Origin: Solibacillus sp040274725
GTDB taxonomy: Bacteria > Bacillota > Bacilli > Bacillales_A > Planococcaceae
Reading direction: 5' to 3'
NCBI GenBank assembly: GCA_040274725.1
Contig: JBEMAQ010000001.1
Location: 1 to 64,000, forward strand
Length of the DNA stretch: 64,000 bases
Under the pieces are notes generated by a model. The model was not told the origin of the DNA. It did not search any database and worked only from the letters and a program-made list of their open reading frames with translations. Positions 42,731-51,268 of the stretch are shown piece by piece. The position numbers and the translations under genes are program-made. Within the stretch, counting starts at the first letter, position 1; each line of letters starts with the position of its first letter.

Positions 42731-42773
42731 AAGACGAACAATATTTTATTTTTATCACTAAACATTCGCCTTT
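42731..42773. promoter_or_regulatory. candidate pair of PurR boxes
   Basis: Two inverted CGAA motifs, GACGAACAATATT (42733-42745) and, on the other strand, AAGGCGAATGTTTA (42773-42760), resemble the paired PurBoxes (CCGAACA-type) of the Bacillus PurR regulon. Match is partial. Confidence 0.4.
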
Positions 42774-42823
42774 TGTAATATACAATGATTCCAAATGATT
42801 GTCAACGCTTAAAATGAATTCGC

Positions 42824-43012
42824 TTACAATTTCTTTTTTATTTTGAATTTTCGCCAAATAAATGCGCTGATTGTTAAAGAAATGCCAATGATACACATAT
42901 ATAGCTGGTCAATTAACAATTCATCTCGCCATAGAGAACGCAGTATAAACGTCCCACCAAAAATCACACTAATGCTAATGCCAAAATGAAAGAGATAACG
43001 ATTGATATCCAA
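42824..43012 (-). CDS. small membrane protein, 62 residues
   Basis: Two predicted membrane helices (about 6-24 and 36-53) and a very basic tail (WRKFKIKKKL). TTG start at 43012, 9 bases after AAAGGG. The family is not recognised. Its end is 110 bases from the guaC start on the same strand, with the PurR-like sites between, so it is a separate gene. Confidence 0.55.
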   Translation of the reverse strand: MDINRYLFHFGISISVIFGGTFILRSLWRDELLIDQLYMCIIGISLTISAFIWRKFKIKKKL

Positions 43013-43086
43013 TGCTTCACGCCCTTTCGTACAATCGTATGCTATTATTATAATAGAAAATTCTGTTATTTAGAGAGGTGATTTGA

Positions 43087-43542
43087 TTGAATTGGCGAAA
43101 GCTAGCAATCGTACTGACATGCCTTGGCGCAGTTATTTGGTTTGTACACCGGCAAACAGGACTTGAGGCGTTACCACGTGTTGATAAAATAGAAACATTA
43201 CTTGCAGCAAATGCGCATACAACATACGAAAATGGTGAATACTTAGAAAATCTCAAAATAGTACAATTTGAAGGAGAGATGCTGACAGAGCTCGGCGTCA
43301 TTCTAAAGGACACGAGAATTCGCCGCGAAACATTTCTAAACCGGGTGAACGAAAAAGCTACAGGTGACTATCATTTAACAATCATGACTGGCGAAAAAGA
43401 GGTTCGCTTACATATTGAGGATACAAACCGCATCATCGTCCATGCAGACCGCACGTATATTGTTCAAAATGATGCGCTTATTAACTTTCTAAAAGAACGG
43501 TTTCGCTCAGATGATGTATATAGCCCAGGAACGGAAAGTTAA
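43087..43542 (+). CDS. hypothetical exported or membrane-anchored protein
   Basis: 151 residues. A hydrophobic segment (6-21, LAIVLTCLGAVIWFVH) without a clear cleavage site suggests an anchor. The outer part is mixed helix and strand (EKEVRLHIEDTNRIIVHADR) with no recognised domain. TTG start at 43087 after GAGGTG. It is divergent from the small membrane protein gene and convergent with the ECF S component gene. Confidence 0.6.
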   Translation: MNWRKLAIVLTCLGAVIWFVHRQTGLEALPRVDKIETLLAANAHTTYENGEYLENLKIVQFEGEMLTELGVILKDTRIRRETFLNRVNEKATGDYHLTIMTGEKEVRLHIEDTNRIIVHADRTYIVQNDALINFLKERFRSDDVYSPGTES

Positions 43543-43567
43543 TCATCCTCTGGGCTATACAAAGCTA

Positions 43568-44104
43568 TTAACAACGTGCAATGCCTTGAAAGTACGCTGT
43601 TTTTTTCAGCGCTATACAGACGGGGACTGCAATCGCAATACCTAGAATGTTTTGTACCAAGTCACCGGGAATCGATGCAAGCGGTGCCACCCAGTTATTA
43701 TATAAAAATACTTCCCCTACATAATATACGGCCATCATCGGCGGTACGGATCCAATCATAGCAAGGCTATTATAGAGCATACTGTTGCCTTGTTTGCCAT
43801 TTGCCCACGCAATTTTTCCGACAATGAAGCCTTGTACGCCGCGCGAGATGACCGTAATCGGCAGCCAAATAAGCCAGCCACCAACTAAATCAAACAGCCC
43901 CATGCCAATCGCTCCTGCAATCGCGCCCTTTTTCGGTCCAAATAAAATCGCAATAATAAAGAGCATCGCTGTCCCTAAATGAACAAGCCCCCCATTCGCC
44001 TTAATCGGCAACTTAATGTTCAAAAAGAAGGTCGCCACAAAAACAAGTGCAATTAATATTGCGGTTAACGCTAAATCAAAGGTGTGTGTCGTCTTTCGTT
44101 TCAT
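43568..44104 (-). CDS. ECF transporter S component, probably for vitamin B6
   Basis: 178 residues with six membrane helices and the S-component pattern: LTAILIALVFVATFFLNIKL, GGLVHLGTAMLFIIAILFGP followed by KKGAIAGAIGMGLFDL. S components bind a vitamin and dock on a shared energising module (EcfA, A', T), which is not in this window. The divergent neighbour is a pyridoxine kinase gene, which suggests a PdxU-like role. Fold and family are clear; the substrate is inferred from context only. Confidence 0.82.
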   Translation of the reverse strand: MKRKTTHTFDLALTAILIALVFVATFFLNIKLPIKANGGLVHLGTAMLFIIAILFGPKKGAIAGAIGMGLFDLVGGWLIWLPITVISRGVQGFIVGKIAWANGKQGNSMLYNSLAMIGSVPPMMAVYYVGEVFLYNNWVAPLASIPGDLVQNILGIAIAVPVCIALKKTAYFQGIARC

Positions 44105-44128
44105 ACTTCTCCTCCTAAACTATTGGAA

Positions 44129-44202
44129 TATACTGACTATAATAATCGGTATCTGACAACTTCAAAAGTACCAAAAATGTAAAATATAACATGGTCAGTA
44201 TA
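44129..44202. promoter_or_regulatory. inverted repeat in the divergent region of the vitamin B6 genes
   Basis: TATACTGAC (44129-44137) and GTCAGTATA (44194-44202) are exact complements 56 bases apart. One half lies in front of each gene; possible sites of a common regulator. Confidence 0.4.
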
Positions 44203-44271
44203 AGACAGTGAGAAGCAAAACTTCCTTTTTTGTGATAATATTTAGAAAATTTGTTTTTTGAGGTGAAGGAA

Positions 44272-45108
44272 ATGAAAAAAGTCGCGGTCATTCAAGATAT
44301 GTCCTCCTTTGGTAAATGCTCATTAACCGCAGCGATTCCTGTATTATCGATAATGGGCATACAAGCCTGCCCATTACCAACCGCTATTTTAACGGCACAA
44401 ACCGCCTACGATAGCTTTTATTGCAAGGATTTAACAGAGGATATGCCGCATTTTATTCATGAATGGACAAAACAGCAGGCACAGTTTGATGGCATCCAAA
44501 CAGGCTTTGTAACAGGCAAGCCGCAAATCGATCAAATTTTTCAGTTTTTAGAGGCTTTTCATACAAGGGAGACGACACTTTTAGTAGACCCTGTGATGGG
44601 CGATGATGGCGCGCTTTATAAAATGTACGCGCCGCCTCTGCTTTCGCGCATGAAGGAGCTCGTCATGCACGCAAATATTATTACACCCAATATTACAGAA
44701 AGCTGCCTGTTGACTAACAGGAGCTATGACGCCTTGCTACGCTATCGTGAGCGCACGAGCTTTATGCAAGCACTACAGGACATCGGAGTGACGCTTCAGC
44801 AGCAAACGAACGCAAAAGTCATTATAACTGGTATTACATGCGCGCAGACCGGCTCTATCGGTAATCTCTATATAGATGACAAAACGGCCTATTTCAGCCA
44901 AAGTCCATACAACGGGAAAAGCTACTCGGGGACAGGTGATTTATTTTCATCTGTCATCATGGGCGGTGTGATGCGCGGGGATGATGTTCGTGCGAGTATG
45001 CAGCTGGCAGAGCAATTTTTAGCAGCAGCCATTGACGAAACGTATAGGCAGCAAACGCCTGAGGTTGCAGGTGTTCATTTTGAGAAGTTTTTACATAGGC
45101 TACTGTGA
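44272..45108 (+). CDS. pyridoxine/pyridoxamine kinase
   Basis: 278 residues from ATG at 44272 with GAGGTG 6 bases upstream. Ribokinase-like fold: VAVIQDMSSFGKCSLTAAIP at the amino end, DPVMGDDGALY (about 112), TPNITESCLLT and the anion-hole motif SGTGDLFSSVIMG (near 222) with the catalytic aspartate. It is of the PdxY/PdxK type that phosphorylates pyridoxal, pyridoxine or pyridoxamine for cofactor salvage. A ThiD-type kinase is less likely from the amino end. Confidence 0.88.
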   Translation: MKKVAVIQDMSSFGKCSLTAAIPVLSIMGIQACPLPTAILTAQTAYDSFYCKDLTEDMPHFIHEWTKQQAQFDGIQTGFVTGKPQIDQIFQFLEAFHTRETTLLVDPVMGDDGALYKMYAPPLLSRMKELVMHANIITPNITESCLLTNRSYDALLRYRERTSFMQALQDIGVTLQQQTNAKVIITGITCAQTGSIGNLYIDDKTAYFSQSPYNGKSYSGTGDLFSSVIMGGVMRGDDVRASMQLAEQFLAAAIDETYRQQTPEVAGVHFEKFLHRLL

Positions 45109-45114
45109 GTCGTC

Positions 45115-45160
45115 AAAAAAGCGAGCGCGTCAACGGAAATCCGTTCACACGCTCGCTTTT
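45115..45160 (+). terminator. terminator after the pyridoxine kinase gene
   Basis: AAAAGCGAGCG and CGCTCGCTTTT; an inner AACGGAAATCCGTT hairpin lies in the loop. Confidence 0.88.
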
Positions 45161-45264
45161 GTAAGTTATTGGGCTTTTTTAGCCTCGCTAGACGCAAAAA
45201 CTGTTTTCCTTATACTACTACAAATCTTGTGGTACATTCCCACCGTGCCATTCAATTACTATTC

Positions 45265-45400
45265 TTGAACTACCCCCACCTACGCATACGCTTAGAGGTA
45301 GAGGATTCCTAAGTTGAGAAACCAATTGGCTTCTAATTGATTAGGCTAACCCCGTCGTCCCTACGGTTAGAAGTCTTAACGCTTCCTTTTTAACATTGAT
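45265..45400 (-). ncRNA. predicted omega (reRNA) RNA of TnpB copy 1
   Basis: The 3' end of tnpB and the right end carry GGGTTAGCCTAATCAA, CTTAGGAATCC and GGGGGTAGTTCAA, in the same order as copy 2. This is the layout of omega RNAs. The guide would begin right after TTCAA: GAATAGTAATTGAATGG, reading out of the element at 45264 downward. The 5' limit is a guess. Confidence 0.6.
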
Positions 45401-46489
45401 ACTTGCGTTCAAATCACGGTCATGATACGTGTAACACGCTGGACAAGTCCATTCACGTAAGGCGAGATTTTTTACGTCTTTATTTTTATAGCCACAACCA
45501 GAACAAAGTTGACTGCTAGCAAAGGTTTTCCCAACCGTAATCACCTGTTTGCCGTACCATTTGGCTTTATATTCAAGCATCGTCCAAAATTGGGACCAAC
45601 TCACTTCGCTGATGGCTTTTGCTAAATGCCCGTTTTTCAACAAATTTGATACGTGCAAATCTTCTATACCGATGACATCGTGGTTTTGGATGATTTCGGT
45701 CGAGATTTTATGCAAGTAATCCGCACGGGCATTGGCGATTTTTTCATGCAAGCGCGCGACTTTTCGTTTTTGTTTTTGATAATTTTTTGCTTCATCCAAC
45801 GGGCAACCTCGCGCAATCGCTCCTTGCTGGCGTCTTGATTGAATTTTTTGCGCTTTCGCTAGCTTTTTCTCCATTGAACGGAAAAATTTCGGGTTTTCAT
45901 AGCGGGTCCCGTCTGAAAGAATCGCAAAATCTTTTAAGCCAACGTCAATCCCTACTGCTACGCCTGTTTTCGGCATTTGTTGGATGTCGATTTCTGTCAC
46001 AATCGAAACAAAGTATTTTCCACTTGGATTCCGTCTAATTGTTGCACGCAAAATACGCCCTTCTACTTCGCGACTTTTTGCGAAGCGCACGAGACCTAGC
46101 TTCGGGAGCCTGATTTGATTATCTATTATCGCAATGTTGTTATTCGTGCATTTCGTTGTATACGATTGCGTCGGGTTCCGTTTCGATTTAAAGCGCGGGG
46201 CATCATTTTGCTTGTTGAAGAAACGTGTGAAGGCATCCGCTAAATTCTTTACAGCGGATTGAATCGCAACACTATCGACTTCTTTTAACCAGCATAATTC
46301 TTTTTTCAACTGGGTTAATTGAGCAGAACAAGTGTTATAGGTCAATCCTTTTCCCGTTTCTTTGTAAGTCTCGTTCCACTTCACTAAGAAATGATTGAAC
46401 ACAAAGCGTGAGCAGCCAATGGTTTTGGCAATCAACACTTCCTGTTCTTTTGTCGGGAAAATACGAAATCGAAAGGCTTTGTGTGACAT
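45341..46489 (-). CDS. tnpB: TnpB RNA-guided nuclease, IS605 type
   Basis: 382 residues from ATG at 46489 (GGAGGTG 6 bases upstream; the frame opens at 46504). The RuvC residues appear intact: D182 (GIDVGLKDFA), E276 (GIEDLHV) and D359 (HDRDLNA). The zinc finger has C329, C332, C349 and C352. The amino end MSHKAFRFRIFPTKEQEVLI is typical. TnpB cuts DNA next to its TAM using the element's own omega RNA, which helps the element to stay in place. It shares domain order but only moderate identity with the copy at 62194. Confidence 0.93.
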   Translation of the reverse strand: MSHKAFRFRIFPTKEQEVLIAKTIGCSRFVFNHFLVKWNETYKETGKGLTYNTCSAQLTQLKKELCWLKEVDSVAIQSAVKNLADAFTRFFNKQNDAPRFKSKRNPTQSYTTKCTNNNIAIIDNQIRLPKLGLVRFAKSREVEGRILRATIRRNPSGKYFVSIVTEIDIQQMPKTGVAVGIDVGLKDFAILSDGTRYENPKFFRSMEKKLAKAQKIQSRRQQGAIARGCPLDEAKNYQKQKRKVARLHEKIANARADYLHKISTEIIQNHDVIGIEDLHVSNLLKNGHLAKAISEVSWSQFWTMLEYKAKWYGKQVITVGKTFASSQLCSGCGYKNKDVKNLALREWTCPACYTYHDRDLNASINVKKEALRLLTVGTTGLA

Positions 46490-46677
46490 GACATTCACCT
46501 CCATCGGTTTGAACAGAGGCGAACGAATGGTTTCATCCGGCTCTTACTACCAATATAGCACATATGTTCCTATTGAACAAAGATTTTGGGTGGCGCCAAC
46601 CGCCATTCATCACCCACTCACTCACGGAGTTAGACCCTACTCGATCCTTGAAGTGGGCGTCTTCTGTCGGAGAGATG

Positions 46678-46770
46678 ATAAAAAGGCTTTACGTCATAGC
46701 CGCCTTGCTGTAAATGCTCGCGAATATTTTGATCCACTAAGAAAAGCGCATTCGCGCCCGCTTGCACGCC
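46678..46770 (-). pseudogene. 3' end of an unidentified gene cut by the TnpB element
   Basis: On the minus strand the bases before the element read GVQAGANALFLVDQNIREHL and then QQGGYDVKPFY, natural-looking protein, up to TTTTTAT. If the element is removed the next bases give GAA TAG, so the protein would end in PFYE. Hence the insertion hit the last codon or two of a gene. Only about 30 codons remain; the 5' side is replaced by the structured repeat at 46772. I cannot name the protein. Confidence 0.5.
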
Positions 46771-46771
46771 A

Positions 46772-46920
46772 CAAGCGCTGGAAAGCCCGAAGCGAAAGTA
46801 CGCTCTTTACTTTCGCCCGAGGGACCTGCGCGACCTCGAGGGGCTGGCGCTTTAGCCTGGACGTAAAGCATACTTTGCCTTAAATTATCCACAATGCGAA
46901 AATCTAAAATTTCCTTAACA
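46772..46920 (+). repeat. structured intergenic repeat, copy 2 (5'-truncated)
   Basis: Matches copy 1 from 28932 on: CAAGCGCTGGAAAGCCCGAA, the GCGAAAGT/CTTTCGC hairpin, GCGACCTCGAGGGGCTGGCG, CTGGACGTAAAGCA and ACAATGCGAAA all line up. The left arm of the outer stem (CAGCCCCGAG) is missing. As in copy 1, it ends a few bases before the terminator of a minus-strand gene. Confidence 0.7.
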
Positions 46921-46925
46921 GCAAA

Positions 46926-46951
46926 AAAACCTCGCCAATGTGACGAGGTTC
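46926..46951 (-). terminator. terminator of the peptide transporter-osmC operon
   Basis: AACCTCG and CGAGGTT with a 9-base loop, then TTTTTT on the minus strand. Confidence 0.8.
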
Positions 46952-46955
46952 CCAG

Positions 46956-47345
46956 TTATTTCACTTCCGACACAGTAATTTCCGCACCGTTCGTAATCGT
47001 ATTGCCAATTGTACAAGCACGCTCTACTAATACAAGTAATTTCTTTTTATATTTTTCATCTAAGCCCTCTGGCATACGCACCGTCGTGTTAAAATGCGTG
47101 AAACGGTTTGTAATGCCTTCTGCTTTTGATGCTTTCACGGTAATTTCAAGTGCATTTAAATCCACTTCGATTTCATCGCGCTCAAGTAATTTTTCCATTG
47201 AAATCGACACACAAAGTGCGAGTGCCGCCTCAAGTAATTCCTTTGGTGACAGCCCTTGTTGATCGGGTGCCTTACTGCCGATGACTTGAAAGCCTGCACC
47301 ATTTGAAATTTCGTTTTGACCATTTTTCCAGTGTAATGTTGTCAT
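46956..47345 (-). CDS. OsmC-family peroxiredoxin-like protein
   Basis: 129 residues. The two family cysteines are at 45 (LALCVSIS) and about 110 (ERACTIGNT). It begins MTTLHWKNGQNEISNGAGFQ. OsmC/YhfA-type proteins reduce organic hydroperoxides or act on other thiol-reactive compounds. Its start directly abuts the stop of the dppF-like gene, with the ribosome site (AAGGAGAG) inside it, so it is the last gene of the transporter operon, an unusual partner for peptide uptake. Confidence 0.85.
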   Translation of the reverse strand: MTTLHWKNGQNEISNGAGFQVIGSKAPDQQGLSPKELLEAALALCVSISMEKLLERDEIEVDLNALEITVKASKAEGITNRFTHFNTTVRMPEGLDEKYKKKLLVLVERACTIGNTITNGAEITVSEVK

Positions 47346-48323
47346 TTAAATCTCTCCTTGTTCTACTAAGTGACACGCTACTTTATGCTCAGGTGCAACC
47401 TCCTGCAAAGCAGGTACTTCCTCTTTGCAGCGGTCGGTTGCGAACGGGCAGCGTGTATGGAACACGCAGCCACTTGGCGGATTCAGCGGTGAAGGAATCT
47501 CACCCTTTAGGACAATACGCCCGGCGTTTGTATTAGGCACCGCTGAAAACAGGGCGCGCGTGTACGGATGCTTTGGCTCAGCGAATAAATCATCCGTCTT
47601 CGCCTCCTCGACAATCCCGCCAAGATACATGACGCCAATGCGATCTGAAATATAACGTACGACACGTATATCATGTGTAATAAACAGCATCGTTAGCCGC
47701 ATATTTTGCTGCAAGGCTTTTAAAATATTTAAAATTTGCGATTGAATCGACACATCGAGTGCTGAAACAGGCTCATCACAAATCATGACTTTCGGGTTTA
47801 AAATGAGCGCGCGCGCAATGCCTAAGCGCTGACGCTGCCCGCCTGAAAACTCATGCGGATAGCGGAAATAATGCTCTGCTTGTAGGCCCACTGTTTCAAG
47901 CATTTCAAAGACCTTTTCCTGACGCTGCTCTTTTGTGCCCATCCCGTGAATAATTAGCGGCTCCTCTAAAATTGCGCCGACTTTTTTACGCGGATTGAGT
48001 GACGAGAACGGGTCCTGGAACACCATTTGCAAATCTTTACGGAATTTGCGCATGTCCTTTTTTGATAGCTTTGTTAAATCCTGTCCCGCATAGCGCACCT
48101 CGCCGCCACTTGCATCGGTTAAGCCTAAAATTGTGCGGCCGGTTGTACTTTTGCCTGAGCCGGATTCGCCGACTAAACCGTACGTTTCGCCCGCATACAG
48201 CGTGAGCGATACATTGTGCACCGCGCGGACGTTTTGCTTCATGCCGCCAAGTTTGCCAAAAGCGCCATACACAGGGAAGTTTTTTTGCAAATTCACGACT
48301 TCTATTAATTTTTCCTGCGTCAT
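47346..48323 (-). CDS. peptide ABC transporter ATPase, OppF/DppF type
   Basis: 325 residues. Walker A GESGSGKST, Q-loop (VFQDP), ABC signature FSGGQRQRLGIARALI, Walker B VMICDEPVSALD, H-loop FITHDI are all present. The carboxyl end has the oligopeptide-ATPase extension with PSGCVFHTRCPFATDRC, whose cysteines bind an Fe-S cluster or metal in OppD/F-type proteins. It pairs with the next ATPase (frames overlap by 4 bases). Confidence 0.92.
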   Translation of the reverse strand: MTQEKLIEVVNLQKNFPVYGAFGKLGGMKQNVRAVHNVSLTLYAGETYGLVGESGSGKSTTGRTILGLTDASGGEVRYAGQDLTKLSKKDMRKFRKDLQMVFQDPFSSLNPRKKVGAILEEPLIIHGMGTKEQRQEKVFEMLETVGLQAEHYFRYPHEFSGGQRQRLGIARALILNPKVMICDEPVSALDVSIQSQILNILKALQQNMRLTMLFITHDIRVVRYISDRIGVMYLGGIVEEAKTDDLFAEPKHPYTRALFSAVPNTNAGRIVLKGEIPSPLNPPSGCVFHTRCPFATDRCKEEVPALQEVAPEHKVACHLVEQGEI

Positions 48324-49306
48324 GCAAGCTCTCCCCCTTCATAAAGCCAGCACTGCACGCGACTGTCGCCCACCTCATACATCGGCGGCTCACTCGCCCG
48401 GCAACGATCGCTTGCAAACGGACAGCGTGCGGCGAAATTACAGCCAGCAGGTACATTGGACAAGGACGGTACTGTCCCTTCAATCACATGCAGCGGCGCA
48501 TTGCGGTCACTCTCAAATGTCGGGATAGACTCGAGTAATCCCTGTGTATACGGATGTAACGGCTTATCAAACAAGCGCGCTGTTGCCGCCTCCTCAATAA
48601 TTTGCCCTAAATACATCACCTTGACACTTGTACAAATGTCGGCCACAACGCCGAGGTCATGCGTAATAAATAACACACCCATGCCAAGCTCTTTATTCAG
48701 CTCGACAATGAGATCTAAAATTTGCGCCTGAATCGTCACATCCAGTGCAGTTGTTGGCTCATCTGCAATGAGCAGTTTTGGTCGGCAAGCAAGCGCCATC
48801 GCAATCATCGCGCGCTGCTGCATCCCGCCTGATAATTCATGCGGGTAATCATCGACACGCTTTTCTGGTGACGGAATGCCGGTTAGTCGTAGCATATCAA
48901 TCGCTTTTATGCGCGCGTCCTTTTTCGACAGCTTTTGGTGATAACGCAGTACTTCGATGATTTGATCACCAATTGTGTACACCGGATTGAGTGATGTCAG
49001 TGGGTCCTGAAAAATAATCGAAATATCATTACCACGAATTTTTTGCAGTGCTTTTAGTGGTACATCCAGCAGGTCCGTTCCTTCAAATAGCACCTCGCCC
49101 TCATATTCAATCGGGTCTGTATGCTCTAGTAGCCTTACAATCGACTGCGACATGACACTTTTCCCTGAGCCGGATTCGCCAACAATGCCGACAATCTCAC
49201 TGGCACTGAGCGTGAAGCTAATGTCATTGACCGCCGTCACACGACCGCGCTCTGTATGGAAATGTGTTTTTAAATGCTGTATTTGTAAAAGAGGTGTTGT
49301 CATCAT
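48320..49306 (-). CDS. peptide ABC transporter ATPase, OppD/DppD type
   Basis: 328 residues. Walker A GESGSGKSV, signature LSGGMQQRAMIAMALA (the MQQR variant typical of DppD/OppD), Walker B LLIADEPTTALDVT, FITHDLG, and the tail PAGCNFAARCPFASDRC. GGAGG precedes two ATG codons; the first is used here. Overlaps the dppC-like gene end by 4 bases. Confidence 0.92.
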   Translation of the reverse strand: MMTTPLLQIQHLKTHFHTERGRVTAVNDISFTLSASEIVGIVGESGSGKSVMSQSIVRLLEHTDPIEYEGEVLFEGTDLLDVPLKALQKIRGNDISIIFQDPLTSLNPVYTIGDQIIEVLRYHQKLSKKDARIKAIDMLRLTGIPSPEKRVDDYPHELSGGMQQRAMIAMALACRPKLLIADEPTTALDVTIQAQILDLIVELNKELGMGVLFITHDLGVVADICTSVKVMYLGQIIEEAATARLFDKPLHPYTQGLLESIPTFESDRNAPLHVIEGTVPSLSNVPAGCNFAARCPFASDRCRASEPPMYEVGDSRVQCWLYEGGELA

Positions 49307-50229
49307 TTTGCCTCCTTCATTTTTTTACGACGACGCGACGGGATATTTTTCGTGCGCGGGTCTAAAAAGTCGCGTAGCCCGTCGCCAAGTAAATTTAAGC
49401 TTAGTACGGCGAGTACGATAAACGTAGCCGGTACAACAACCATCCACCACGCCTTAAAAATAACGAGCTTGCCGGCCTGTAAAATATTACCCCAGCTCGG
49501 CTCTGGCGCGGGAATACCGGCACCAAGGAAGCTGAGTGCCGCCTCTGAAATAATCGCCTCTGCAAAGACAAATGTCGCCTGTACAAGCAGTGGTGACAGT
49601 GTATTTGGCATAATGTGCAACCAAATAATACGCGTCGAGCTTGCGCCTTGTGCGTGCATTGCCTCAATGTAAGTCTGCTCCTTAATCGTCAGTGCGGACG
49701 CGCGCACAACACGCGCAATATTTGGCGTGAAGACAATTGTTAGTGCAATGATGACATTCAGTGCAGACGCCCCGAGTGCCGCCATTAATGCGATGGCTAG
49801 TAAAATGCCCGGAATGGCGATTAATCCGTCACACACACGCATCAATACGTGGTCAAGTGGGCGGTAGTAGCTTGCATAAAGCCCAATAATCAGCCCGAAC
49901 AATGACGAGAAAAACGCTACGGTCACGCCAACAAGCAATGACACCTGCGCCCCGTAAATAATGCGCGTCGCCAAGTCCCGTCCGAATTCATCCGTACCAA
50001 AAATATGCAGCCCAGTCGGTGCGAGTAGACGGTCAGTAATGCTCATTTCGTACGGGTCATAGCTTGTCATAAATGGACCAATAACAGTAATGAGTACTAA
50101 TAATAAAAAAATCGTACCGCCAATGAGTACATTATAATTTTTCTTTAACCGTTGCCATGTTAGTTTGCGCTGCTCGTCCTTGAACGTTTTACGCAGTTCG
50201 GCAACGGATTTCTTTTGTTCCATTTGCAT
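49303..50229 (-). CDS. peptide ABC transporter permease, DppC type
   Basis: 308 residues, six membrane helices with a long cytosolic amino end (1-30). The ATPase-contact loop EAMHAQGASSTRIIWLHIMP (EAA motif) and the ending FLGDGLRDFLDPRTKN match DppC/OppC. Works with the DppB-type permease. GAGGGG 8 bases before the ATG. Confidence 0.93.
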   Translation of the reverse strand: MQMEQKKSVAELRKTFKDEQRKLTWQRLKKNYNVLIGGTIFLLLVLITVIGPFMTSYDPYEMSITDRLLAPTGLHIFGTDEFGRDLATRIIYGAQVSLLVGVTVAFFSSLFGLIIGLYASYYRPLDHVLMRVCDGLIAIPGILLAIALMAALGASALNVIIALTIVFTPNIARVVRASALTIKEQTYIEAMHAQGASSTRIIWLHIMPNTLSPLLVQATFVFAEAIISEAALSFLGAGIPAPEPSWGNILQAGKLVIFKAWWMVVVPATFIVLAVLSLNLLGDGLRDFLDPRTKNIPSRRRKKMKEAK

Positions 50230-50242
50230 GAAAAATCCCCTC

Positions 50243-51193
50243 CTACTTGCGATCTAAACGGACGCGCGGATCGACGACGCCGTACAGTAAATCAATGACT
50301 AAGTTAATGAAAATATACATGACCGTCACGGCCATCACGACGCCTTGAATAACAGTAAAATCACGGCGTGTAATGGAGTTCATAATGAGCTGACCAAGAC
50401 CTGGAATATTAAAAATCGTCTCGACAACAACCGCACCCGTCACAAGCGTACCGAACGTTTGGCCGATAACGGTTAAAATCGGCAAAAACGCATTACGAAA
50501 CGCATGCTTCAGCAGTACGCGCCACTCCTGTAAACCTTTTGCACGCGCGGTTTTAATGTAGTTTAAATTCAGGACATCGAGCATCGACGAGCGCGTCATT
50601 CGTGTAATGAGTGCCGCCTGAATCGTGCCGAGTGAAATAGCTGGTAAAATTAAATACTTTAGATGCTCCGCAAACCCTTTATCTAAAGGTGCATAGCCTG
50701 CAACCGGTAGCCATTGCAGCTGCACACCGACGACAAGCATGAGCAGTAGCCCAAGTAAAAAGCTCGGCACTGCCATCCCAAAGAGCGACATGCCCATGAG
50801 TGTGGCATCTGTCGCAGAGCCGCGCTTATACGCTGCAATCATCCCGAATGGAATCGCGAGTACAAGCGCAATGACCTGCGCCAAAATCGCCAGTGACAGC
50901 GTTGGTCCAACATGCCCAGCAATGGCCTCTGTGACCGGCATCTTCATAAAAATGGAGTTGCCTAAATCCCCTTGAAACACTCCGGCTACCCAGCTCACAT
51001 ACTGCTCGGCAATCGGGCGGTCAAAGCCAAGTTCCTTGTTTAACTCTTCAATTTGCGCTTCTGTCGCTTCCATCCCTAAAATTGCCGCCGCAGGATCACC
51101 GGGCGTGATATGGATGATAAAGAAAATAACGAGCGACACGACGAATAATACCGGAATCGTCGATAATACGCGCTTTACAATATAACTTAGCAT
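50243..51193 (-). CDS. peptide ABC transporter permease, DppB type
   Basis: 316 residues from ATG at 51193 with AAAGGAG 6 bases upstream (the frame opens at 51229). MLSYIVKRVLSTIPVLFVVS and the EAA loop YIKTARAKGLQEWRVLLKHA are those of DppB/OppB. Six membrane helices. Between it and the binding-protein gene is a stable hairpin that probably lowers expression relative to the binding protein. Confidence 0.93.
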   Translation of the reverse strand: MLSYIVKRVLSTIPVLFVVSLVIFFIIHITPGDPAAAILGMEATEAQIEELNKELGFDRPIAEQYVSWVAGVFQGDLGNSIFMKMPVTEAIAGHVGPTLSLAILAQVIALVLAIPFGMIAAYKRGSATDATLMGMSLFGMAVPSFLLGLLLMLVVGVQLQWLPVAGYAPLDKGFAEHLKYLILPAISLGTIQAALITRMTRSSMLDVLNLNYIKTARAKGLQEWRVLLKHAFRNAFLPILTVIGQTFGTLVTGAVVVETIFNIPGLGQLIMNSITRRDFTVIQGVVMAVTVMYIFINLVIDLLYGVVDPRVRLDRK

Positions 51194-51232
51194 AAAAAAC
51201 TCCTTTCCTCGTACGTTCCCTATACACAACGA

Positions 51233-51262
51233 AAGAGTAGGAGATTTGACCCTCCTACTCTA
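51233..51262 (-). terminator. intercistronic hairpin after the binding-protein gene
   Basis: AGAGTAGGAG and CTCCTACTCT with an 8-base loop, followed by TTTCG only. Likely a partial terminator or mRNA-stabilising stem inside the operon. Confidence 0.7.
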
Positions 51263-51268
51263 CATTAC

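Larger units (their letters stand above)
45265..46677 (-). mobile_element. IS605-type element with tnpB only, copy 1
   Basis: About 1.41 kb. The left end is placed directly after TTTAT (46682-46678 on the minus strand), as in copy 2, and is followed by a subterminal hairpin around CGCCCACTTCAAGG. The right end is placed at GGTGGGGGTAGTTCAA, after a hairpin CTACCTCTAAGC/GCGTAGGTGG. No tnpA transposase gene is present, so it would depend on a TnpA elsewhere. Ends were set by comparing the two copies, not by an empty site. Confidence 0.75.

Noticed and set aside
42715..42823. Purine riboswitch before guaC
   Set aside because: The conserved loops and three-way junction are missing; the region is short and looks more like a pair of PurR boxes.
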